Shown here piece by piece: positions 1-7,052 of a DNA stretch of 64,000 nt. Made by a program: the position numbers and the translations under genes. The DNA comes from Haloterrigena sp. H1 (lineage in GTDB: Archaea; Halobacteriota; Halobacteria; Halobacteriales; Natrialbaceae): NCBI RefSeq assembly GCF_005938085.1, contig NZ_SMZK01000003.1, positions 202,977 through 266,976 on the forward strand, in the 5' to 3' direction. How positions within the stretch are numbered: position 1 is the stretch's first letter; each line of letters opens with the position of its first letter. The notes under the pieces are model-generated. The model searched no databases and was not told the DNA's origin. It was given only the letters and a program-made list of their open reading frames with translations.

Positions 1-667
1 CGCGTTCGGCGAGGATGTCGACGATTTCGGGCTGGTCGTAGACCGGGAAGTAGACGTCTTCGGGGCGGAAGACGCTCTGGACCCGCGAGTCGAGCTCATC
101 GATGACGTCGAGCGACGGATCAGAGGAGATGACGATGACACCGATCTTCGCACCAGGATACTCCTCGTGGGCTCGCAACAGCGAATAGAGCGTGTCGCTA
201 GCCTCGTTCTCGTAGAAGAGGTAGTTGACATCGTCGAGTGCGACGACGAGGACCCGGTCGTCCTCGACGAGTTTCTCGGCGATCTGTCCGAACAGCTTCT
301 TGAACGAGATGCCCGACGAGGGTGGCTCGTAGTCGAACGTCCCCTCGAACAGCCGTGAAAAGACCGAGTACCGGGTCGCGTTGACCTGACAGTTGACCCG
401 GATCGTCCGAACCTCGCTCGTCTGGGCACCGACCTCGTCGAACAGTTTCTGGACCGCCGTCGTCTTCCCCGTTCCGGGAGGTCCCCGAACGACGACGTTC
501 AGCGGCCGCGACCCCCGCACCGCCGGGCGCAGCGCGTACGTCAGGCTCTGAGTCTGGCCCTCGCGGTGCTTGAACGTCTCGGGGACGTAGTCGATTTCGA
601 AGACGTGCTCGTTTTTGAACACGGATTCGTCCCACGACAACATCCCCTCGTCGGGGTCGTCTGCCAT
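1..667 (-). CDS. orc: Orc1/Cdc6 family replication initiator (partial, 3' end outside window)
   Basis: The gene is open at the left edge; about 222 N-terminal residues are present from ATG at 667. It encodes an AAA+ origin-recognition protein that binds origin DNA and helps load MCM. The start MADDPDEGMLSWDESVF is typical of haloarchaeal Orc proteins. A Walker A motif GPPGTGKTT lies near residue 64 and a Walker B-like LVVALDDVNYLF near residue 150, followed by the sensor-1 region (VIVISSD). The winged-helix DNA-binding end is missing because the window stops. Haloarchaea carry several Orc paralogues, so this need not mark an active origin; I saw no convincing origin recognition boxes in the intergenic region at 668-798. 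Confidence 0.93.
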   Translation of the reverse strand, partial: MADDPDEGMLSWDESVFKNEHVFEIDYVPETFKHREGQTQSLTYALRPAVRGSRPLNVVVRGPPGTGKTTAVQKLFDEVGAQTSEVRTIRVNCQVNATRYSVFSRLFEGTFDYEPPSSGISFKKLFGQIAEKLVEDDRVLVVALDDVNYLFYENEASDTLYSLLRAHEEYPGAKIGVIVISSDPSLDVIDELDSRVQSVFRPEDVYFPVYDQPEIVDILAER

Positions 668-798
668 CACTTTCACCCTGCTTCCGCAGCGTCTTAACCC
701 TTCGGTGGATTCGGATTTCGAACAGAAACCATGATACCTGTTACTTTTTGACACAGTCACAAGACTTAATGATCATTATACACATATAGGTGACAGCA

Positions 799-1119
799 AT
801 GGCACCACCGTCACCCCCGGACGTGATCCCGGAGTTCCTGCTCGAGCAGTTCGACGATCTCTCTGCGGAGACGCTGCGGGGCACCGGTGACTACGCGCGG
901 AAAGAAATGTACGTTACACCCGACGAAATGCCCGATACAGTAAAAGAAGCGTTCGCGCTCCAGGACGACGAAACGCGTGCAGCGATCGGCGACTACGCCG
1001 ACGAACTCGCCGCGTTCCTGGAGGAGCGCGACGCCGATTCACTGCAGGAGATTACCGGCGGCTCGAGCGACGACGAAGAGTCATGGGGACACCAGCGGAT
1101 TCTGGAATGGCATGAGTAA
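799..1119 (+). CDS. conserved haloarchaeal hypothetical protein
   Basis: An acidic, soluble protein of about 106 residues with no membrane segment or recognisable catalytic motif. The core (QFDDLSAETLRGTGDYAR) looks like a small helical protein. I chose ATG at 799 because an AT-rich TATA-like stretch lies at about 765-780, which would give an almost leaderless transcript; an in-frame GTG at 790 is the alternative. It is divergent from the orc gene and shares its promoter region. The function is unknown to me. Confidence 0.7.
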   Translation: MAPPSPPDVIPEFLLEQFDDLSAETLRGTGDYARKEMYVTPDEMPDTVKEAFALQDDETRAAIGDYADELAAFLEERDADSLQEITGGSSDDEESWGHQRILEWHE

Positions 1120-1494
1120 CGACGACGGGACCACGGACCGACGAACGCGGGCGAACTGACCGCAGTCAGACGGACTCCTGTCAGTCAGTGCCGACGCGAC
1201 CGCAGGACGGCTCGCGGTCGCGCCGGGAACCCGTGACAGCAGACCGCATCAGGCAACCTCGACCCGTTCAGTACGGCGCTCGATATCCGCCACGGTCAGC
1301 CGACTGTTGTGAGTCATTCGGGCGTGAGCCCGCACGAGTCGTTCCACCTCGTCGGCACTACTCGAGCGAATCATGAACTGACAGCTCCCCCGTCGAGCAC
1401 TTGAATTGGAATGGCATGCCAAGACAGTCGGGCGAGAAGGACATAATCATTGGACATGCATGTCCCGCTCCCGTCGTTCGCCTGGCGAGTTGGG
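1120..1494. other. intergenic region, no confident gene
   Basis: There is no gene I can support with confidence. A 41-codon minus-strand frame starts with ATG at 1374 (MIRSSSADEVERLVRAHARM, ending near 1249) and has plausible composition, but no clear promoter or known family supports it. The rest shows no RNA gene or repeat. Confidence 0.4.
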
Positions 1495-2190
1495 TCAGAG
1501 ACCTCGACTCCCGCGACGGCCGATCGATCGGCCGGCCAGTCGCTGGAGCAGGCCCCAAATCCGGACGAGAATCGGCTCGAGAACCGGGTTCGCAGTCACG
1601 GCGACGTACGCCGGCACGGGCTCGTACCGGTCGGTTTCGAGGGCATGCAGCGCCGCCGCCGTCGCCCGGTGGTTCCCGTCGGCGACGAACCACGGAGTCG
1701 CGCCGCGTCTGGTCCGGACGATCAGCGGGTCGAACTGAGCTCCGGCGGCGAGGTCGTCGCGGTAGGTTCGGATCGCACCGGCATCGATTCCTGCGTCCTC
1801 GAGCGGACCGAACCCCTCCTCGGAGATCCGCTCGGCCACGCCGAAGAGAGTGCCATCCGTGGAGACGTCCCGCCATAGGAGGTCGTCCGGCCCGTCCACC
1901 GGCCGGAGGTCGACGAACTGGTCCCACTCGAGGACGAGCCGGTACCACCGGATCGGTTGCTCGCGCCAGACGAACGCAGCCGCTCCCGGCTTCGCCGAGA
2001 GGAGCGCGTCGAGCATGGCTGCCGTGTTCGTTGAGACCGCCTCCGAGTCGATGGCAACCGCGTCGTGCTCGATCTCGTGGGCGAGCCATGCCCGGAGTAC
2101 CCGCTCCTCGGGAACCGGTACAGGTGTTCGGTTCTCCGGTGGCGGCGACCGCGGGGAGCTGGTGCCGCTCGAGGCGTCTGTTCGAGACAT
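1495..2190 (-). CDS. ParB-like nuclease-fold domain protein
   Basis: A 231-residue protein. After a disordered Ser/Pro-rich N-terminus, residues about 90-200 show a ParB/sulfiredoxin-like pattern: a DPLIVR strand followed by the hallmark WFVADGNHRATAAALHAL helix that in ParB-family proteins binds nucleotide. No HTH domain follows, so it is not a full partition protein; such stand-alone domains are common and mostly uncharacterised. The start at 2190 lies just upstream of the Ser-rich leader. The neighbours give no clear role. Confidence 0.65.
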   Translation of the reverse strand: MSRTDASSGTSSPRSPPPENRTPVPVPEERVLRAWLAHEIEHDAVAIDSEAVSTNTAAMLDALLSAKPGAAAFVWREQPIRWYRLVLEWDQFVDLRPVDGPDDLLWRDVSTDGTLFGVAERISEEGFGPLEDAGIDAGAIRTYRDDLAAGAQFDPLIVRTRRGATPWFVADGNHRATAAALHALETDRYEPVPAYVAVTANPVLEPILVRIWGLLQRLAGRSIGRRGSRGL

Positions 2191-2341
2191 GGGCCGGCGT
2201 TCTGGACAACCCCTACCGTAGTGACTAACATATATCTGGGGACGGGACCGTTATCTCTCCGGAACAGACACGTTACCGAGAATTGCAGTCCGCTAGCGCC
2301 CACAAATTATACCAGTGGACATGGTACGGGGGGGAGTGACC

Positions 2342-3112
2342 GTGACTGAAACGCAGGTAACGTTGATCCAGATCGACAACTACGGGCCGTGGACGGTGGC
2401 GCCATCACCGAAACGGGAGCCGGACCTGCAACTGCTCCAGTCCCGGCTGTACGCGGACCTCTCACAGCTCGTCGCGCATCACGACGGCTACGTGTTTTCC
2501 ACACGGTTCGACAACATGATCGCCGTCACAAACGGGATCGACCTGGCGGGACACCGGCGCATTCAGGACGCCATCAGCAACCGCTATCCCGTGACGGTCA
2601 GCCTCGGTGTCGCCACGGGGACCTCGCCGCGGGAGGCAGTCGGTGAAGCGACGGCGAACCTCCAGGCAGCCGGGAGTGCCCAGGACGGTGAGCGGACCGA
2701 AATCCTGCGCGGCGATCCGTTGTGCGGGGAAGGGGCCGTCCAGATTGCCCACTTCGACGTCAACGACGCGACCAGCCAGTACACTGACGAACTCAACGCG
2801 TTCGAGGTGTTCCGGCACATCGAACAGGGATATTCGGCGCTGCTCGAGTACATGTACGACGCCCACGACTCGCTGTCGTTTTTCATCGGCGGCGACAACG
2901 TCATCTCGGTGACCGCCGGGCTCGACCGGCCGGCGTTCGATGCGGCGATCGATCACGTCGAGGAGACAGCGGGGATCGACCTCAAAGTCGGCGTCGGCCA
3001 CGATCTGAGGGCCGTCGACGCCGGAATGGCGGCCAAGGAGGCGCTCGAACGCTGCCGAGAGCAGGGGACGCGTGTCGAGGTTGGCGCCGGTGAGAGCGCG
3101 GGGAGGGCGTAA
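2342..3112 (+). CDS. gch3: GTP cyclohydrolase III
   Basis: This archaeal enzyme opens the imidazole ring of GTP to give the formamido-pyrimidine nucleotide FAPy, the first step toward riboflavin and F420 in archaea. The protein (about 256 residues) has the family start QVTLIQIDNYGPWTV and two related halves, each with a GGDEF-cyclase-like ferredoxin fold (RFDNMIAVTNG near residue 52 and FFIGGDNVISVT near residue 180). GTG at 2342 is preferred because it places the conserved TETQVTL start after a GGAG at 2334; GTG 2336, ATG 2321 and GTG 2315 are alternatives. It lies four bases upstream of the next gene and seems to head the pterin-like cluster. Confidence 0.93.
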   Translation: MTETQVTLIQIDNYGPWTVAPSPKREPDLQLLQSRLYADLSQLVAHHDGYVFSTRFDNMIAVTNGIDLAGHRRIQDAISNRYPVTVSLGVATGTSPREAVGEATANLQAAGSAQDGERTEILRGDPLCGEGAVQIAHFDVNDATSQYTDELNAFEVFRHIEQGYSALLEYMYDAHDSLSFFIGGDNVISVTAGLDRPAFDAAIDHVEETAGIDLKVGVGHDLRAVDAGMAAKEALERCREQGTRVEVGAGESAGRA

Positions 3113-3116
3113 CCCG

Positions 3117-4181
3117 ATGCCGGCCCAGTCGGTATACTTCATGGGTCCCTGTGAAGTCGAAGTCCGGGAGACAACCGTGCCCGACCCCGGCCCGGATGAA
3201 CTCAAAGTGGCGGCAACGGTATCTGCCATCAGTTCCGGGACGGAGCTGTTACTCTATCGGGGCGAAATGAACCCCGAGATCACCGCGGACGAGACGCTGG
3301 AGACACTCTCGGGATCGTTCTCCTACCCGTTCCCGTACGGCTACGCGGTCGTCGGGACGGTGACCGCCGTCGGCGCGGACGTCGACCCGGCGTGGCACGG
3401 CGAGACGGTGCTCGCGTTCCATCCGCACGCCAGCGAGTTCGTCGTCGGGGTCGACGAGGTGAGCGTCGTGCCGGCCGACGTTCCACCCGCGGTGGCAGCG
3501 TTTCTTCCGAACGTCGAGACGGCGGTCAACTTGGTCCTCGATGGGGAGCCTCGCATCGGCGAGCGAGCGATCGTGTTCGGCCAGGGCGTCGTGGGGCTGC
3601 TGACGACAGCACTGCTGGCCGAGACGCCGCTCTCGTCGCTCGTGACCGTCGACCGCTACGAGAAGCGACGACAGCTCTCGACGGCGTTCGGAGCCGACCG
3701 GAGCCTCGACCCCACCGAAGCAGATCCGGTCGCGGCGGTCCACGAGCAGCTGGGGCCGCCCGACCGTCCGGGGTCGCCATCCGGACGGACCGAACAGGAG
3801 CAGCTTCCGCGCCGGGCGGACCTGACCTACGAACTCTCGGGCAACCCGGTGGCACTCGACGCCGCCGTCGACGCGACCGGATACGGAGGCCGCGTCGTCG
3901 TCGGGTCGTGGTACGGGACCAAGACGGCCGAGCTATCGCTCGACGGGCGCTTCCACCGAAGCCGAATCCGCCTGATCAGCAGTCAGGTGAGCACCATCGC
4001 CCCGGCACGGCGCGGGCGCTGGACCGTGGCACGCCGGCTGGCGACCGCGTGGCGGCGCCTCGAGGACGTCGAGACCGACCGGCTGGTAACCCACCGCGTC
4101 CCGGTCGCGGACGCCCCGGAGGCCTATGAACTACTGGACGAGCGCCCGGACGAAACGGTTCAGGTGCTGTTGACGTACTGA
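3117..4181 (+). CDS. medium-chain dehydrogenase/reductase (zinc-type alcohol dehydrogenase-like)
   Basis: A 354-residue MDR protein. It has a GroES-like N-terminal half, a Rossmann motif VFGQGVVGLL near residue 156 and a C-terminal VLLTY end. The usual catalytic zinc residues are not where expected: the Cys position reads SSGTELLLYRGE and the GHE position reads FPYGYAVVG. That makes it resemble BchC-like and other zinc-independent reductases of the superfamily. GGAGGG upstream supports ATG 3117, and only four bases separate it from GTP cyclohydrolase III. Substrate unknown; the context suggests a side-chain oxidation or reduction on a pterin- or sugar-derived compound. Confidence 0.85.
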   Translation: MPAQSVYFMGPCEVEVRETTVPDPGPDELKVAATVSAISSGTELLLYRGEMNPEITADETLETLSGSFSYPFPYGYAVVGTVTAVGADVDPAWHGETVLAFHPHASEFVVGVDEVSVVPADVPPAVAAFLPNVETAVNLVLDGEPRIGERAIVFGQGVVGLLTTALLAETPLSSLVTVDRYEKRRQLSTAFGADRSLDPTEADPVAAVHEQLGPPDRPGSPSGRTEQEQLPRRADLTYELSGNPVALDAAVDATGYGGRVVVGSWYGTKTAELSLDGRFHRSRIRLISSQVSTIAPARRGRWTVARRLATAWRRLEDVETDRLVTHRVPVADAPEAYELLDERPDETVQVLLTY

Positions 4182-4270
4182 CCCCTGCAGCCCGTTCGAC
4201 TGTGCCTCGTCGGTCTCGCCTCGAGTCGCGCCACCCCAGACTTTAGTTCGCACCCGTGGTCCGAGGGGGT

Positions 4271-4648
4271 ATGTACACAGTGACAGTCACACGCGATTTC
4301 GTCGCTCAACACTGGCTCACGGTTCCCGACCCTGGACCCGAGGGAGACCTCCACTCCCATCATCTGACGGTCGAGGTCGAGGTGGAGGGCGAGCAACTCG
4401 GGGAGTACGGCTACCTCGTCGACATCGACGACCTCAAGGCTGCCGTCGACGCGCTGGTCGACCGGTACCGGGACGCGACGCTCAACGACCTCCCGGAGTT
4501 CGAGGGGCTCAATCCGAGCGTGGAGCACTTTTCGCGATTCTTCGCCGAGCGGGTCGCGGACGGGATCGAGACCGACCGTCTCGACGCCATCGAGGTGACG
4601 ATGTGGGAAGAGGACGCGGCGGCCGCCTCCTACGCCACGACCCTCTGA
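4271..4648 (+). CDS. 6-pyruvoyl tetrahydropterin synthase / QueD family protein
   Basis: A 125-residue T-fold protein. The zinc ligands are visible: a His in DFVAQHWL near residue 13 and the HSHH pair near residues 27-30, with the family TVEVEVEG strand after it. In classical PTPS/QueD a catalytic Cys sits four residues before the first zinc His (CxxxHGH). Here that position is Glu (EGDLHSH), as in the PTPS-III subfamily, which cleaves dihydroneopterin triphosphate to 6-hydroxymethyl-dihydropterin. It is therefore probably not the archaeosine QueD. ATG 4271 follows a GGGGG; the next gene starts four bases after its stop. Confidence 0.88.
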   Translation: MYTVTVTRDFVAQHWLTVPDPGPEGDLHSHHLTVEVEVEGEQLGEYGYLVDIDDLKAAVDALVDRYRDATLNDLPEFEGLNPSVEHFSRFFAERVADGIETDRLDAIEVTMWEEDAAAASYATTL

Positions 4649-4652
4649 CCCG

Positions 4653-5741
4653 ATGCGACTGGGGCTGGTCGTCTACGACGGGCTCGAGGGAACGTCCGGC
4701 GGCTATCGCTACGATCGACGGCTCGTGGCGGGGCTCCGCGAGCGGGGCCACGAGGTCACAGTCGTCTCGATCCCGAGGGAGGGGTACGGCCGGAACCTGC
4801 TCGACAACCTCTCCCCAACGGTCGCCGCCGATCTGACTGCCCTCGACGTAGACGTACTGCTACAAGACGAGCTCTGTCACCCGTCGCTCATCCGACACAA
4901 CCGCCGGCGCGACGACGCCACGCCGGTGGTCGCCATCGTCCACCACCTCCGGTGTCAGGAGCCGCGGGCGGCGTGGCAAAACGCGTTCTACGGGGCGATC
5001 GAGCAGCGCTATCTCGAGACCGTCGACGCCTTCGTGTACAACAGCGAGACGACCCGGGAGACCGTCGAGGCACTCGTCGGTCCGACGACTGGCATCGTCG
5101 CGCCACCCGGCGGCGACCACATCGATCCGGGAGTTACGCGGACTCACATATGCGCACGTTCCCACGAACCGGGACCGCTCAGAATCGTCTTCGTAGGGTC
5201 GCTTATTGACCGGAAGGGACTTCACACGCTGCTCCGGGGACTGGCCGCCCGCCCGGCCGACGAGTGGACCCTGACCGTCGTCGGCGACCCGACGGTCGAT
5301 CCGGAGTACGCCCGCCGGATCGACCGGCTGATCGACACGCTGGGTGTCGAGGAGTCGGTGACGGTCGCGGGCCGGCTGCCCGACGCGGCGCTGTCGTCGG
5401 TCCTCCGGGAGGGACACCTCCTCGCCATGCCCTCTGGCTACGAGGGGTTCGGCATCGTCTACCTCGAGGGGATGGGATTCGGGCTGCCGGCGCTCGCTTC
5501 GACCGCCGGCGGCGCAAGCGAGGTCGTGACCGACGGGGAGACGGGGGTGCTGGTGCCGCCGGACGAACCGCCGGCCGTCGCCGAGGCGGTAGGCTCGCTC
5601 GCGGCCGACCGCGAACGCCTCGCCGAGATGGGAGCTGCCGCCCGGGACGCCTACGAGGCCCATCCAACCTGGAGCGACACCGTCGACTGCGTCGCGTCGT
5701 TTGCGGCTGTCCTCTGTGAGCCCGCGAAACCGTTCCCGTGA
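4653..5741 (+). CDS. glycosyltransferase family 4 protein
   Basis: A 362-residue GT-B glycosyltransferase. The N-terminal acceptor domain begins MRLGLVVYDGLEGTSGGYRYD with the glycine loop typical of GT4; the donor half starts near residue 175 (LRIVFVGSLIDRKGLHTLL). The EX7E nucleotide-sugar motif is present as EGFGIVYLE near residue 262, followed by GLPALAS and GASEVV. There are no membrane segments, so it acts in the cytoplasm on a soluble acceptor or lipid. Four bases separate it from the PTPS-like gene, so co-translation is likely; a pterin or its precursor is a reasonable but unproven acceptor. Confidence 0.92.
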   Translation: MRLGLVVYDGLEGTSGGYRYDRRLVAGLRERGHEVTVVSIPREGYGRNLLDNLSPTVAADLTALDVDVLLQDELCHPSLIRHNRRRDDATPVVAIVHHLRCQEPRAAWQNAFYGAIEQRYLETVDAFVYNSETTRETVEALVGPTTGIVAPPGGDHIDPGVTRTHICARSHEPGPLRIVFVGSLIDRKGLHTLLRGLAARPADEWTLTVVGDPTVDPEYARRIDRLIDTLGVEESVTVAGRLPDAALSSVLREGHLLAMPSGYEGFGIVYLEGMGFGLPALASTAGGASEVVTDGETGVLVPPDEPPAVAEAVGSLAADRERLAEMGAAARDAYEAHPTWSDTVDCVASFAAVLCEPAKPFP

Positions 5742-5784
5742 CGGCCGGACTTAACCCGCCACGAGTTGACGGGCCGATAGAGGC

Positions 5785-6708
5785 GTGACTGAACCCGATC
5801 ACTACTCGTTCCGTCGCTACCTCGATGCCAAGCGAACCGTCGACCAGCGCGCCCGGAACCGGCGTGTCGTGGACGCGTTCCGCCGCGCGCTCGAGAGGGT
5901 CGACGAGCCCGTCGACCTCTGCGAGGTCGGAGCTGGGACGGGCGCGATGGTCGAGACGGTCCTCGAGTGGACGGCCGACACCGAGGTCCGGTACACGGCC
6001 ATCGACGCCGACCCGACCCTCGTCAAGGCCGCCACGGAGGGGGTCGCGGACCGCGTCGCGGACCGGGGCCACGATCCGGACCGCTCGGACGGGTCGCTAT
6101 GCATCGATCGCGACAGGGCAGCGTTCGAGGTCGCGTTCCGTGCCGAGGACGCGCTCGCTCACCTCGCGGCCCGCGAGGAGACGTACGACGTCGTCGTCGC
6201 CCAGGCCTTCCTCGATCTGACGGACGTACGGGCGGCGCTAGAGACGGTCGCGGACGGGCTTCGCCCGGGCGGCGTCGCCTACTTCCCGATCACATTCGAT
6301 GGTGTGACGTCGCTGTTACCGCCGGTCGACGCTGAACTCGAGAACCACATTGAACGGCGATTTCACCGCCGGATGGATACGACCGAGAAAGTCGGCGGCG
6401 AGACGGGCGACAGCACCGCCGGCCGCCACCTCCTCACTGCGGTCCCGGCGACTGGCGGCCGGGTCATCGCGGCCGGCGGCTCCGACTGGGTAGTCCGGCC
6501 AACCGACGGCGGCTACGAGGCCGACGAGGCGTACTTCCTCCATCACATCGTCGACACCATCGAGTCCGCACTCACGGCCGACGGGACGATAGACGCCGAG
6601 CGATTGGGCGAGTGGGCGGCGGCCCGCCACGAACAGATCGAAGCGGGGGAACTCGTCTACCTCGCCCACCAGCTAGACGTCCTCACCCGGTGGCCGGGGT
6701 CAGCGTAG
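5785..6708 (+). CDS. class I SAM-dependent methyltransferase
   Basis: A 307-residue protein with a Rossmann methyltransferase core. Motif I is LCEVGAGTGAMVE near residue 48, the acidic strand end is AIDAD near residue 74, and the motif IV region VVVAQAFLDLTD lies near residue 137. It starts with GTG at 5785, 43 bases after the glycosyltransferase, and ends the cluster. The N-terminus (HYSFRRYLDAKRTVDQRARN) looks like a substrate-specific cap. The target is unknown; together with the oxidoreductase and glycosyltransferase it suggests tailoring of a small molecule. Confidence 0.85.
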   Translation: MTEPDHYSFRRYLDAKRTVDQRARNRRVVDAFRRALERVDEPVDLCEVGAGTGAMVETVLEWTADTEVRYTAIDADPTLVKAATEGVADRVADRGHDPDRSDGSLCIDRDRAAFEVAFRAEDALAHLAAREETYDVVVAQAFLDLTDVRAALETVADGLRPGGVAYFPITFDGVTSLLPPVDAELENHIERRFHRRMDTTEKVGGETGDSTAGRHLLTAVPATGGRVIAAGGSDWVVRPTDGGYEADEAYFLHHIVDTIESALTADGTIDAERLGEWAAARHEQIEAGELVYLAHQLDVLTRWPGSA

Positions 6709-6773
6709 CGGACGAACCGTACCGACAGCGGCCCCCGTCCGGTTATACATCGCTCGCCCTCGTAGCTCGAGCC

Positions 6774-7028
6774 ATGCACTGGAAACGCCGACGCGACCTC
6801 GAGGGCGGGAAAGAACTGGGTGTCTGGCTCCTCGTCGACGACGACGGCACGGTCGACGAGGAACTGTACGTCGAGACCCACGAGTACCGCGGTGGGGGGT
6901 TCGACGTCTACACCGCCACTCCCGACGGGGAGTGGACACAGGAGGGCGAGTTCGGAGACGTCGAGGCCGCCTTCGAGCAGGCGCTCGACGTGATCGAAGA
7001 GAGTCACCATCCGCTGGAGGACCTGTAG
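6774..7028 (+). CDS. conserved haloarchaeal hypothetical protein
   Basis: An 84-residue acidic protein starting MHWKRRRDLEGGKELGVWLLVDDDG. It appears to be a small alpha/beta domain with no signal, cysteine or catalytic motif. ATG 6774 was chosen because the longer frame upstream is arginine/proline rich and overlaps the methyltransferase gene. Its gene runs convergent to the MutS-like gene. Function unknown. Confidence 0.7.
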   Translation: MHWKRRRDLEGGKELGVWLLVDDDGTVDEELYVETHEYRGGGFDVYTATPDGEWTQEGEFGDVEAAFEQALDVIEESHHPLEDL

Positions 7029-7052
7029 CCGTCCAGGGCGGAGACGCGAACG

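Noticed and set aside
668..798. Replication origin next to the orc gene
   Set aside because: Origins are often near orc genes, but I could not find repeated ORB-like elements or a long AT-rich unwinding region in this short gap.
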